64,000 bases of DNA. Source: Streptomyces spiramyceticus. GTDB taxonomy: Bacteria; Actinomycetota; Actinomycetes; Streptomycetales; Streptomycetaceae. A program made the translations under genes and the position numbers. The stretch is from NCBI RefSeq assembly GCF_028807635.1, contig NZ_JARBAX010000001.1:3364501-3428500 (forward strand). Direction: 5' to 3'. Below are positions 16,385 to 25,270 of this stretch, one piece after another. The notes beneath the pieces were generated by a model. The model did no database searches. It saw only the letters and a program-made list of their open reading frames with translations, and was not told the origin of the DNA. Each line of letters starts with the position of its first letter. Positions within the stretch are counted from its first letter, which is position 1.

Positions 16385-18492
16385 GCCGCGTCCTTCGCGT
16401 CCTGTTCCGCTCCCGCGCGCACAGGCTCGACGGAGCCGTTCGTACCGTCCACCGTCAGCTCGGTGCCCTGCGGGAACCGCTCGACCGCGTCCGGCACGCC
16501 GACGACGGTGGGCACCTTGTGCTCGCGGGCGAGCACCGCGAGGTGGGACAGCACGCTGCCGGTCTCGGCAACCAGCCCGGCCAGGTCGGGGAGCTCGGTG
16601 GCCAGCGCGGGATCGAGGGCCCGTACGACCAGGACCGGGTGTTCGGGCCGGGGGCCGTGGCCGTGCCAGGCGGTGCCGTAGCCGTACCCGCCGCCCGCGC
16701 CCTGGCCGCCGCCGCGACCGCGGTGGCGACCGCGGCTGACGAGACGCTCGGCGATCGGGCGGCCCTCCGGCGAGAGCCGGAAGGCGGCGGGCAGCGGCGG
16801 CGAGTCGGGCCGGGGCAGGCGCGCGTCGAGATCGGCCGGCGCCGGGGCCCCGTCCAGTACGGCGGTCAGCTCGTGCCAGCGCATCATGGACAGCTTCCGC
16901 AGCGCGTCGGGCCGGCCGGCGGCCTCCATCCGGGCCGCCAGTTCGCGGACCAGGCTCGCCTGCATCTCCTGGACCCAGCGAATGCGCAGCCGCAGCCCTT
17001 CACGGACCGGCAGAGCCGCGACGCCGCGCGGTGCCCCGGTCCAGCCGGTACGTTCCGGCGGCTGGGCGGGGCGTGCCAGGGACGGCGGCAGAAGGGACAG
17101 CAGGACGGGGTGGCGGGCCAACAGCTCCGCGTCCGGGGTGCCGTTGGTGCGCCCCTCGGCGAGCACGGCCAGCGCCTCGCCGACCGCAGTGGCCCCGCTG
17201 CCCTGGCCCAGCAGCGACCCGGCGAGCGACTCCTGGGCGTGCAGCGACGACAGGACGTTACGGCCCCAGGTCAGGGCGGTCATGATCTGGCCGGAGAGCA
17301 TCGCGCGCGGCGCCGGCAGCTGCGCCAGCTCGCGGTCGACATCGGCCATCAGGTCCACCGCGAGCAGCGGCAGTGCCGTGCCGAGGCGCCCCACCCGCCA
17401 GGCCGCGGACGCCCGCCTGGCCCCGGGGACGGGGTTGATGAAGTCGAGGACGGGATGGGCGGAGGGGATGGCGCCCAGCAGCCGCAGATCGGCCGCCGCC
17501 CGTCCGTCGACCGTCGTGACCACGGGCAGCTCCCGCAGACGGCGGCGCGACGCGGTGCCCGCGATGTCCAGGGCGAGCGTCAGGCCGTGGGACATCGGCG
17601 CCACCCACAGGTCCTCCTCCAGCGGCTGGAGCACCTCGGGGAAGGTCTCGGCGACCGGGCCGGGCCCGAGCAGCCGGGTGCCGCGCGCGGCGCGCAGGGT
17701 CATGGCGGTGATGGGGCGGGCCTGGAAGAGCCACAGACGGTTGTCGGTGTCGAAGCCGAACTCCATGTCCTGAGGACCGCCGAACACCCGCTCCGCGCGC
17801 CGGGCCAGCCGCACCAGGTGGGAGATCCGGCGGCGTCCGAGGAGCCGGTCGCGGCGGGGTTCGCGCGGTTCGGCGCCGGCCAGTCTGCCGTGGCGCGTCA
17901 GCTGGTACCGCACGCCCTGCGCCGAACCGGCCAGCAGCTGATCGGGCCCGCCCTGGACCACGCTCACGAGCATCCGGTCCTCGCGGCCCGCCACCGGGTC
18001 CGCACCGAACATCACTCCGCCCACGGCCGTGCGCAGCATGGGCTGGACCAGTACGGCCATGCCGCCGGCCGGTTCACCCACGCTGCCGGCTTCCGCGGGC
18101 TCACCGCTCCGCCTGGCGGCGGAGTCCAGGACCGTGCTCACCGCGGCCGTGAAGTTCTCCCAGCCGTGCACATCCAGTACCGAGGCGAAAAGGCCGGCCA
18201 TGGAGGAGTCGGCGGCGTCCTCGTGCGCCGAGGAGGATCGTACGACCAGGGCCCGCCCCTCCTCGCCGGTCAGCTCCCGCCACGCCGCGTGCAGCGCGCT
18301 CTCGCCGTGCGGCACCCCGGCCGCCGACTGTGCCGCCGAGGCTGCGGGGACGATGGCGAACCCGGGCAGCACGGGCAGCCCGGCAGCGGCGGCGCGGGCG
18401 AGGTTGGCTGCCTTGGCGCCGGTCAGCGCCGGGTTCCGGGCCTCTGCGGCCTCCAGCGGGATGACCGCCAGCCGCTCCAGGCCGCTGACCAC
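16381..18492 (-). CDS. PEP-synthase/rifampin-phosphotransferase-like protein
   Basis: 703 residues. The N-terminal ATP-grasp part of PEP synthases is recognisable (LTGAKAANLARAAAAGLPVLPGFAI, then LVVRSSSAHEDAADSSMAGLF, and DMEFGFDTDNRLWLFQARPI). The C-terminal swivelling domain ends with the His loop (LVAETGSVLSHLAVLAREHKVPTVVGVPD), where His carries phosphate in the family. The PEP-binding TIM-barrel of true PEP synthase is absent; the middle resembles rifampin phosphotransferase. A Gly-rich insert (GRGGGQGAGGGYGYG) precedes the swivel. The GTG at 18492 is preceded by AAGGAG at 7 bases. Antibiotic phosphorylation is possible but unproven. Confidence 0.78.
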   Translation of the reverse strand: MVSGLERLAVIPLEAAEARNPALTGAKAANLARAAAAGLPVLPGFAIVPAASAAQSAAGVPHGESALHAAWRELTGEEGRALVVRSSSAHEDAADSSMAGLFASVLDVHGWENFTAAVSTVLDSAARRSGEPAEAGSVGEPAGGMAVLVQPMLRTAVGGVMFGADPVAGREDRMLVSVVQGGPDQLLAGSAQGVRYQLTRHGRLAGAEPREPRRDRLLGRRRISHLVRLARRAERVFGGPQDMEFGFDTDNRLWLFQARPITAMTLRAARGTRLLGPGPVAETFPEVLQPLEEDLWVAPMSHGLTLALDIAGTASRRRLRELPVVTTVDGRAAADLRLLGAIPSAHPVLDFINPVPGARRASAAWRVGRLGTALPLLAVDLMADVDRELAQLPAPRAMLSGQIMTALTWGRNVLSSLHAQESLAGSLLGQGSGATAVGEALAVLAEGRTNGTPDAELLARHPVLLSLLPPSLARPAQPPERTGWTGAPRGVAALPVREGLRLRIRWVQEMQASLVRELAARMEAAGRPDALRKLSMMRWHELTAVLDGAPAPADLDARLPRPDSPPLPAAFRLSPEGRPIAERLVSRGRHRGRGGGQGAGGGYGYGTAWHGHGPRPEHPVLVVRALDPALATELPDLAGLVAETGSVLSHLAVLAREHKVPTVVGVPDAVERFPQGTELTVDGTNGSVEPVRAGAEQDAKDAA

Positions 18493-18674
18493 GGCGGATC
18501 TCCTTCGGTCACTCCGGAAAACGTCCTGTGCACCCACTTTGTATGCCTCGCCCCCACTGCGCGATCGCAGAAAAGCCGCATATCTGATCTTCTGTCCCAA
18601 TGGTAGGCAATTCAAGCAACCGTGGAACTGCTCCGGGCATGCCAAGGCCAGGCAGATCGAGCGGATCGGCTGAT

Positions 18675-19406
18675 TCAGCGGTGTTCGGGGTTGGGGAAGT
18701 CGAAGCGGCAGCCCGCGTCCCACTGCGAGCGCTGATTGCCGTGGGCGGGGATGCCGCCGGAGCGCTTGATCATGGCTGCCAGGTGCATCAGGTTCCACGC
18801 CATGAAGGTGCTGTTGCGGTTGGTGAAGTCGTTCTCCGGGCCGCCCGAGCCGGCGTCCAGGTAGGACGGACCGGGCCCGGCCTCGCCGATCCAGCCCGCG
18901 TCGGCCTGCGGGGGGATGGTGTAGCCGAGGTGCTGGAGGCTGTAGAGGACGTTCATCGCGCAGTGCTTGACGCCGTCCTCGTTGCCGGTGATCAGACAGC
19001 CGCCGACCCGCCCGTAATAGGCGTACTGCCCCTGCTCGTTGAGGAGTGACGAGCACGCGTACAGCCGCTCGACGACCTGCTTCATCACGGAGCTGTTGTC
19101 GCCCAGCCAGATGGGCCCGGCGAGGACGAGGATGTCGGCCGTCATCACCTTCTCGTAGAGCGCGGGCCAGGCGTCGGTGCTCCAGCCGTGCTCGGTCATG
19201 TCCGGCCAGACGCCGGTGGCGATGTCGTGGTCGACGGCGCGGACGAGCTCGGTCGTGACGCCGTTCGCCTCCATGACCGCGCGGCTCTTGTCGATCAGGC
19301 CCTGGGTGTTGCTGACCTCCGGGGAGCGCTTGAGCGTGCAGTTGACGAACATGGCGCGCAGGTCGTCGTAGCGCGGGCCGTTGTGCGAGGCGGGGGCAGC
19401 CGTCAT
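18675..19406 (-). CDS. flavodoxin-family NAD(P)H-dependent oxidoreductase
   Basis: 243 residues. AMFVNCTLKRSPEVSNTQGL matches the FMN-phosphate loop of NADPH-dependent FMN reductases, and ADILVLAGPIWLGDNSSVMK the flavin-contacting loop. The middle holds GGCLITGNEDGVKHCAMNVL. Cytosolic. It stands alone between the PEP-synthase-like gene and the molybdate transporter, with 113 bp to the latter. A quinone or nitro reductase role is plausible. Confidence 0.82.
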   Translation of the reverse strand: MTAAPASHNGPRYDDLRAMFVNCTLKRSPEVSNTQGLIDKSRAVMEANGVTTELVRAVDHDIATGVWPDMTEHGWSTDAWPALYEKVMTADILVLAGPIWLGDNSSVMKQVVERLYACSSLLNEQGQYAYYGRVGGCLITGNEDGVKHCAMNVLYSLQHLGYTIPPQADAGWIGEAGPGPSYLDAGSGGPENDFTNRNSTFMAWNLMHLAAMIKRSGGIPAHGNQRSQWDAGCRFDFPNPEHR

Positions 19407-19519
19407 GCGAGCGCTCCAGGGTGCGGATCTGGCCGGGAGCCTACTGCCGGTGACGGGTGCGGGGCGGGAGGACGATGCGCAAGCGCGGGTGGTGTCGGCG
19501 CTGTCGGCGGCGTCGGCCC

Positions 19520-21469
19520 TTACAGGGGTACGACGGTGGTTTCGGTCGCCTTCACGCTCGTCCAGACGTCCGTCCCGTCGGCGAGGCCCAGTTCGGCCGC
19601 GGCCTGCGGCGTGATCTCCGCGACGAGATCCGGTGCCCGGGCGGAGGTGATCAGGAGGCGCAGGCGGCTGCCGCTGGCGGTGATCTCGCGGACCGTGCCG
19701 GGCCAGACGTTGCGGGGGCTGCCGGTGGGCCTGTCCCGGTGTACGGAGACGGCTTCCGGGGCGATGATCGCCAGCGCATCGGTGCCGGTGGGCAGCGGGA
19801 GCGGGTCCGCGACGACGAGCCTCTCGCCGCCGGGGAGTTGGAGACCGTACGCCGTGGACGTGCCGGGCCAGGCGTTGCGGCCGAGCATCCGGGCGACCCA
19901 GGGCGAACGCGGGTGGCGGGTGACCTCGGTGGGCGGGGCGTCCTGGATCGCGCGGCCGTCGTCGAGTACGAGCACGCGGTCGGCCAACGACACTGCCTCG
20001 ACGGGGTCGTGAGTGACGATCAGGCAGACGCCGCCGAAGCCGGCGAGGTGCGTGCGCAGGGTGTGGCGTACATGCGCGCGGGTGGTCTGGTCGAGCGCGG
20101 CCAGCGGTTCGTCGAGCAGCAGGAGGCGGGGCCGGGCGGCCAGGGCGCGGGCGAGGGCGACGCGCTGCGCCTGGCCGCCGGACACCTGGGCGGGCTTGCG
20201 GTGGGCCAGGTGTCCGACGCCGAGCCGGTCGAGCCACTGCTGGGCGCTGCGGCGTGCCTCGGAGCGGGGCACGCCGTGGGCGCGCAGGCCGTACGCGGTG
20301 TTGGCGAGGGCGGTCAGATGCGGGAACAGCGCCCCGTCCTGCGGAACCCAGGCGACGCCGCGCCGGTGCGGTGGCAGGCCGGTGACGTCGGTGTCGCCGA
20401 GGCGGAGCGTGGCGTGGGCGCGCGGGGTGAGGCCGAGGAGGGCGCGCAGCAGGGTGGTCTTCCCGGCGCCGTTGGGGCCGACGACGGCGATGGTGGTGCC
20501 CGGTGCGGCGTCCAGGGTGAGCCGGTTGAAGCCGGTGACGTCGGCGTGCAGGGCCCAGCGTTCCTGCACGTTCGTGGGAACGGTGGCCGGGGCGGCCGGG
20601 GCGGCCACCGGTCCCACGGGGGCCGCATCGCCCGCCGGGGGCCGGGGAGCGTACGGGCGACCGGCCGGGGCGCCCGTCCAGCGGCCGCGCAGTGCGACGA
20701 GGACGACCATGGCGATGGCGAGCAGCAGCAGCGAGACGGACGTGGCCGCCTCCGGCTGCTCCTGGAGCAGCAGGTACACCTGCAGGGGCAGCGTCTGCGT
20801 GGTTCCGGGGAGATTGCCCGCGAAGGTGATGGTCGCGCCGAACTCGCCCAGCGCCCGCGCCCAGGTGAGGGCGGCCCCGGCGACGAGACCCGGGGCGACC
20901 ATCGGCATCGTCACGGTGAAGAAGACCCGTACCGGGGACGCCCCGAGAGAGGCGGCCGTCTCCTCGTAACTCGGCCGCAGTCCGCCGAGCGCCCCTTCGA
21001 GGCTGACGACGAGGAACGGCATCGAGACGAATGTCGCCGCGAGCACCGCCCCCGAGGTGTGGAACGGCAGAGTGACACCGAAGGTGTTCTCCAGCCACGG
21101 GCCGAGCAGTCCCCGGCGGCCGAACGCCAGTAGCAGCGCCACGCCGCCGACGGTCGGCGGCAGCACCATCGGCAGCAGGACGAGCGAGCGTACGAGCGCC
21201 TTGCCGGGGAAGTCCACGCGGGCCAGCACCCAGGCGAGCGGCACCCCGAGCAGCAGTGAAAGACCCAGCGCCCAGAAGGAGACGACGAGCGAGAGCCTCA
21301 GCGCCTCGGTGGTGCCGGGGCTGGTCAGATGGCCGCCGAGGCCGGCCCATGACGTGCGGGCGAGGACACCGATCAGCGGGAGCAGCAGAAACGCGACGGC
21401 GAGCAGCGCGGGGATCGCCAGAGCGATGGGAGGGCGCGGTCCCGGTGCGCGGCTGCGGAGGCGTTTCAC
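19520..21469 (-). CDS. modBC: fused molybdate ABC permease-ATPase (ModB-ModC)
   Basis: 649 residues. Residues 1 to about 265 form a ModB-type permease with five or six membrane segments and the EFGATITFAG cytoplasmic loop. After a Pro/Ala linker the ModC ATPase shows Walker A (GPNGAGKTTLLRAL), signature (VSGGQAQRVALARAL), Walker B (RLLLLDEPLAALDQ) and a C-terminal molybdate-type TOBE region. The frame extends upstream, but the GTG at 21469 overlaps the modA stop by four bases and is chosen. The fusion fixes a 1:1 ratio of permease and ATPase. Confidence 0.9.
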   Translation of the reverse strand: MKRLRSRAPGPRPPIALAIPALLAVAFLLLPLIGVLARTSWAGLGGHLTSPGTTEALRLSLVVSFWALGLSLLLGVPLAWVLARVDFPGKALVRSLVLLPMVLPPTVGGVALLLAFGRRGLLGPWLENTFGVTLPFHTSGAVLAATFVSMPFLVVSLEGALGGLRPSYEETAASLGASPVRVFFTVTMPMVAPGLVAGAALTWARALGEFGATITFAGNLPGTTQTLPLQVYLLLQEQPEAATSVSLLLLAIAMVVLVALRGRWTGAPAGRPYAPRPPAGDAAPVGPVAAPAAPATVPTNVQERWALHADVTGFNRLTLDAAPGTTIAVVGPNGAGKTTLLRALLGLTPRAHATLRLGDTDVTGLPPHRRGVAWVPQDGALFPHLTALANTAYGLRAHGVPRSEARRSAQQWLDRLGVGHLAHRKPAQVSGGQAQRVALARALAARPRLLLLDEPLAALDQTTRAHVRHTLRTHLAGFGGVCLIVTHDPVEAVSLADRVLVLDDGRAIQDAPPTEVTRHPRSPWVARMLGRNAWPGTSTAYGLQLPGGERLVVADPLPLPTGTDALAIIAPEAVSVHRDRPTGSPRNVWPGTVREITASGSRLRLLITSARAPDLVAEITPQAAAELGLADGTDVWTSVKATETTVVPL

Positions 21470-22251
21470 CGTCGGATTCCTGGCTGCTGGAAGTCCGCGT
21501 CCCGGAGGATCTTCTGGGCCTCGGGCGAGGACAGCCACTTCACGAACGCCTCGGCCGCCGCCGCGTTCTCGGAGGTCTTCAGCGTCGCCGCCGGGTACTC
21601 GGCGATCGCGTTCTGCGCGTCGGGGATGTCGATGGCGTCGACCTTGCCGGTCGCGGTGGCCGCGTCCGTCCTGTAGACGAGCCCGGCGTCGGCCTCGCCC
21701 AGCTCGACCTTGCTGAGAACGGCGCGGACGTTCGGCTCCTGAGAAACCGACTTCACGGTGATCTTCTGAGCGTCCAGAATCTGCCGGCTGTAGCGGCCGA
21801 CGGGCACCTCCGGTGCGGCAAGCACCACCTTGAGCGCGGGGTCCGCGAGGTCCTTCAGTCCGTCGATCTTCTTCGGGTTGCCCTCGGGGGTGGCGATGAC
21901 CAGCCGGTTCCTGGCGATGACGGTCGGGGTGCCGGTGTCGGCCGACAGCTCGTCCATCGTCCTGGCATCGGCCGTGACCAGGGCGTCGGCGGGGGCGCCC
22001 TGCTTGACCTGCGCGGCGAGTTCCTGCGATCCGGCGAAGGAGAAGGTGATCTTCGTACCCGGGTGGGACTTCTCGTACGCCGCGCCTGCCGTCTTGAAGA
22101 CGTCGGTCAGCGAGGCGGCGGCCAGCACGGTCAGCCCGGCCTTCGGCGCACCCTTGCTCCCGCTGTCGCTGCCACAGGCGGCGAGCGGTACGAGCAGCGC
22201 GACGGTCGCGATACCGGCGGCGGCGCGACGTGCGGCGAAGGTGGGGGACAT
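21466..22251 (-). CDS. modA: molybdate-binding lipoprotein ModA
   Basis: 261 residues. A lipoprotein signal ends LLVPLAACGS with Cys at about residue 26. The mature part is a type-2 periplasmic-binding fold with ModA motifs: LTVLAAASLTDVFK (oxyanion contact), FSFAGSQELAAQV and EVPVGRYSRQIL. It captures molybdate or tungstate outside the membrane and hands it to the fused permease encoded just downstream. Its gene ends in a GTGA overlap with that permease. It lies 30 bp after the molbindin-type regulator. Confidence 0.92.
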   Translation of the reverse strand: MSPTFAARRAAAGIATVALLVPLAACGSDSGSKGAPKAGLTVLAAASLTDVFKTAGAAYEKSHPGTKITFSFAGSQELAAQVKQGAPADALVTADARTMDELSADTGTPTVIARNRLVIATPEGNPKKIDGLKDLADPALKVVLAAPEVPVGRYSRQILDAQKITVKSVSQEPNVRAVLSKVELGEADAGLVYRTDAATATGKVDAIDIPDAQNAIAEYPAATLKTSENAAAAEAFVKWLSSPEAQKILRDADFQQPGIRR

Positions 22252-22281
22252 GCGGCTGGGCTCCTCGGGGCTTGCTGGTCG

Positions 22282-22677
22282 TCAGGCGCGGTCGATGTGG
22301 ACGTTGGTGGACTTCACGCGGGCGGTGGCCTGCATGCCGACCTCCAGCCCCAGTTCCTCGACGGCCTCCCGGGTCAGCAGGGACACGAGCCGGTGCGGAC
22401 CGGCCTGGATCTCCACCTGGGCCGCGACGTCGCCGAGCTTCACGGCGGTGACGATGCCCGGGAAGGCGTTCCGGGCCGACGTGTACGGGGCGTCTTCCTC
22501 ACCGGCGCCGCTCTGGCCGACCTCGATGGAGAACGCGGCCAGGTCACGGCCGTCGATGAGGCGCCGCCCGCTCTCGTCGCGATGGGTCGCGACACGGCCG
22601 GCGTCCGCCCAGCGGCGCGCGGTGTCGGGGCTGACGCCGAGCAGACGTGCCGCCTGTCCGATGGTGTAGGACTGCAT
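22282..22677 (-). CDS. HTH-TOBE molybdate-responsive regulator (molbindin type)
   Basis: 131 residues. An N-terminal excisionase/MerR-like HTH (YTIGQAARLLGVSPDTARRWADAGRV, about 3-55) is joined to one molybdate-binding TOBE domain (about 63-131: NAFPGIVTAVKLGDVAAQVEIQAG...SLLTREAVEELGLEVG). In this family molybdate binding changes DNA binding or stores the anion. It is the first gene of the regulator-modA-modBC operon, so it probably autoregulates molybdate uptake. The ATG at 22677 is chosen because the HTH begins there. Confidence 0.87.
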   Translation of the reverse strand: MQSYTIGQAARLLGVSPDTARRWADAGRVATHRDESGRRLIDGRDLAAFSIEVGQSGAGEEDAPYTSARNAFPGIVTAVKLGDVAAQVEIQAGPHRLVSLLTREAVEELGLEVGMQATARVKSTNVHIDRA

Positions 22678-22747
22678 ACGCGTGAGGATAGGCGCCTTTT
22701 CCTGGCACCTGCAATGCTTTGGGCGATGCTCCATGGCAGATGCGAGG

Positions 22748-24118
22748 CTACGTGGAGGAAGGTCCAATCGGTCCGCGGCGCGCAAAGCGCAGGACCCGGA
22801 ACATGTACGCAGGCGTAAGCAGCGACTCCGGTCGTCGTACGAGTCCGGCCACCGCGTTGAAGCGGATGCCGACCGAGTCGTCGTGCTGCGCGGCGACGGC
22901 CACCCGCTCCATGTAGCGGTTGAGGAGGTCTGTCCCGGCGGGCTTCTCTCCCGTTGTGCCGTCGTACGCGAAGTCCCCGCCCACCGCGATCGACCACGGC
23001 ACACTCACCGACCGGCCGGCCGCCCGCAGGTAGTGGTGGCTGAAGGAGCGGTTGGTGGCGCCCGTCCGGTCGAGGCACGTGCCGAGGATCGCGGCCTGCT
23101 GCGCGGCGGTCGTCATGCCCTGGCCGTAGATGGGGTTGAAGCTGCAGACGGCGTCGCCGACCGGCACCCACCCGAGGGGGAAGCGGCGCATCCGCTCCAT
23201 GTGGCGGCGCTGGTTGGCGGCGAACCGGTAGGCGACCGTTTCGCCGATCGGCTCCGACACCGCCATGATCTCGGCGATCACCGGTGACTCGAAGGACTCG
23301 GCGTACGCCAGTCTCCCGGCCTCGTCGGTCGGCGGTGATTCGCCGCCCAGCCCCACCAGCGTCACGATCCACCGCTCGCCCTCCATCGGAAGCGCCATCG
23401 CCAGACGCTTCGAGTCGGGGCTGCCGATCACCGCCGCCGCCTTCCAGTCGCGCACGGGCAGCTCGGTGCGGCGGTAGACGCGGGTCGCGTACCGGGTGTC
23501 GACCATGACGACGGACTTCGACGGCGCTTCGTAGCCCAGGGTTTTCAGCCAGCCCAGGCTCCGGGCCTGGCGGCCCGTGGCGTCGACCAACAGCCCGCTC
23601 CCGATCGTGGAGCCGTCGTCGAGCCGGACCCCGGTGATGCGTGTGCCGGACGCGTCGGTTTCGAGTCCCTCGGCCACGGTCTCGTCGTAAAGGGTGACGT
23701 TGGGCAGCTTTTCGACCCGCCGCCGTACCGTCGCTTCGAGGAACGGGCGCGACATCGCCGGGCCGCGCAGCTCCGACGCGGGTCTGCGCATCACGCCGCC
23801 GCTCTGGTACCAGTACAGGTCGCGGCAGACATCGACGTCGACGGCTCCGCCCGCTTCGAGCTCCTCGACGATGCCGGGAAACCACCACTCCAGGTGCTGG
23901 GCGCCGGCGCGCAGGAGGAGATGGGGGTGCCTGCCCTGTGGCACCTGGTGGCGCCACTCGGGGCCGTCCGGCAGTTTGTCGCGGTCGATGACGACGACGT
24001 GGTCGAACCGCTCCGACAGAACCCGGGCGGCGCACAGCCCGGCCATGCTCGCACCGACCACGACCGAGGGCCCGCCGACCGGGCGGACGTGGGTCCGGCC
24101 CAGGTGGTGATGGCTCAT
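22748..24118 (-). CDS. FAD-dependent monooxygenase/geranylgeranyl-reductase-like protein
   Basis: 456 residues. The FAD dinucleotide fold is at the N-terminus (VVVGASMAGLCAARVLSE; the usual GxGxxG reads GASMAG). The second FAD motif is GDAVCSFNPIYGQGMTTAA. The order fits FAD-dependent aromatic hydroxylases or reductases. No membrane segment. It starts 28 bp from the DUF72 gene stop on the same strand, so the two may be co-transcribed. Substrate is unknown; no biosynthetic cluster surrounds it. Confidence 0.82.
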   Translation of the reverse strand: MSHHHLGRTHVRPVGGPSVVVGASMAGLCAARVLSERFDHVVVIDRDKLPDGPEWRHQVPQGRHPHLLLRAGAQHLEWWFPGIVEELEAGGAVDVDVCRDLYWYQSGGVMRRPASELRGPAMSRPFLEATVRRRVEKLPNVTLYDETVAEGLETDASGTRITGVRLDDGSTIGSGLLVDATGRQARSLGWLKTLGYEAPSKSVVMVDTRYATRVYRRTELPVRDWKAAAVIGSPDSKRLAMALPMEGERWIVTLVGLGGESPPTDEAGRLAYAESFESPVIAEIMAVSEPIGETVAYRFAANQRRHMERMRRFPLGWVPVGDAVCSFNPIYGQGMTTAAQQAAILGTCLDRTGATNRSFSHHYLRAAGRSVSVPWSIAVGGDFAYDGTTGEKPAGTDLLNRYMERVAVAAQHDDSVGIRFNAVAGLVRRPESLLTPAYMFRVLRFARRGPIGPSST

Positions 24119-24146
24119 GGCCGCACTGTGCCCTGTACAGGCGTTT

Positions 24147-24941
24147 TCATGTCGTATCGGACGCCGGGGTGGGCGGCAGGGCGCGAGGCGTACGGCTCAC
24201 CGTCCGGCCCAGCGCGGCCGCCGCCCGCGCGAACTTCATGGCGTCCACGACGGCCGCGCCGCCCAGGTCGTTGTTGAAGTAGACGTACACCTCGGCCTCG
24301 TCCGGCCAGGCGTCGGCGATGCGCCCGGCCCAGGACTTCAGCGCCTGGCGGCCGTAGCGCGGCGGCGGCTCGGCGATGCCGCCGTGGAACCGTACGTACC
24401 CCCAGGACGCCGTACGCCACAGGGGCGTCACCGGGCGGGACCACCGGTCGGCCCAGCACAGCGCGCTGCCGTGCCGCTCCAGCACCGTCCGAAGCTCGCT
24501 CTCCGCCTCCCACCACGAGGGGTGGCGCAGTTCGACGGCGACCCGGACCGTGCCGGGAAAGCAGCGAAGGCAGGCGTCCAGGCTGTCGGTGTCCTGCCGG
24601 AAGTTCGGCGGCAGTTGCAGCAGGACGGGCCCCAGCCGGTCGGCGAGGCCCTCGGTGCGGCCCATCAACCGGCCGACCGGCTCCTCGGGGTCGCGCAGCC
24701 GCTTGAGGTGGGTGAGGTAGCGGCTGGCTTTGACGGCCATGACGAAACCCTCCGGCGTCCGCTGCCGCCAGGAGGCGAAGACCTCCGTGCTGGGGAGGCG
24801 GTAGAAGGCGTTGTTGTTCTCCACAGTGACGAACTGCCGGGAGTACTCCTCCAGCCAGAGCCGCTGCGGTTGCTTGGGGGGATAGAGGACGCCGCGCCAG
24901 TCCTTGTACTGCCACCCCGAGGTTCCGACGAGCATGGGCAT
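24147..24941 (-). CDS. DUF72 family protein (YecE-like)
   Basis: 264 residues. The start (MLVGTSGWQYKDWRGVLYPPK), LEEYSRQFVTVENNNAFYRLPS, VKASRYLTHLKRL and the C-terminal VYVYFNNDLGGAAVVDAMKFA are hallmark DUF72 segments. The family has a TIM-barrel fold of uncertain function. An upstream in-frame ATG exists, but the ATG at 24941 has AAGGA 9 bases before it and begins at the family's usual start. It is divergent from the TPP riboswitch region. Confidence 0.88.
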   Translation of the reverse strand: MPMLVGTSGWQYKDWRGVLYPPKQPQRLWLEEYSRQFVTVENNNAFYRLPSTEVFASWRQRTPEGFVMAVKASRYLTHLKRLRDPEEPVGRLMGRTEGLADRLGPVLLQLPPNFRQDTDSLDACLRCFPGTVRVAVELRHPSWWEAESELRTVLERHGSALCWADRWSRPVTPLWRTASWGYVRFHGGIAEPPPRYGRQALKSWAGRIADAWPDEAEVYVYFNNDLGGAAVVDAMKFARAAAALGRTVSRTPRALPPTPASDTT

Positions 24942-25079
24942 GGTCGGATCCTTGCCCCAAAAAGGTAAAAAATGCCACAAAAGGTCTTCCATCTGGCGTC
25001 TGGAGCGTTATGCTCATATCAGACCTGCGGGATGAGCGAGGGAGTTCAACCGGAGTAGCCGACTTTGGCGGAAGCAGTT

Positions 25080-25190
25080 GAGCCGCTGGGGCCGACGTCG
25101 ACGGTCGGGCTGAGAGGCCGGAAGGTCGCAAGACTGGAAGGCGACCCCCACTACCTGATCCGGGTAATGCCGGCGCAGGGAGCCCGTCTC
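25080..25190 (+). promoter_or_regulatory. TPP riboswitch (THI element)
   Basis: The conserved core is present in order: P2 TGGGG (25087-25091) with CCCCA (25146-25150); P3 CCGAC/GTCGG around a 7-nt loop (25092-25108); CTGAGA (25110-25115); ACCTGATC (25153-25160); P5 CCGG-GTAATG-CCGG (25160-25173); and GCGCAGGGA (25173-25181). These are the pyrimidine- and pyrophosphate-sensing segments of the family. An extra stem of about 30 nt follows CTGAGA, as in P3a-bearing variants. P1 is not obvious. No thiamin gene is nearby; the next gene is a PP2C phosphatase. Confidence 0.85.
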
Positions 25191-25207
25191 GTAGGTCGTT
25201 TGTGTGC

Positions 25208-25232
25208 AGCCCCAGGTCCGTGACCTGGGGCT
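25208..25232 (+). terminator. intrinsic terminator just after the TPP riboswitch
   Basis: AGCCCCAGGTC (25208-25218) pairs with GACCTGGGGCT (25222-25232) around a 3-nt loop and is followed by TTTTG. It lies 27 nt after the aptamer, between aptamer and coding start: the classical place for ligand-controlled attenuation. Confidence 0.85.
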
Positions 25233-25270
25233 TTTGCGTTGGTGCGGGCAAGGAGAGGCGAGGCGCTTCG

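Noticed and set aside
25013..25200. A tRNA gene before the hairpin at 25208
   Set aside because: The hairpin resembles those after tRNA genes, but no cloverleaf or T-loop is present; the THI-box motifs explain the conserved sequence.
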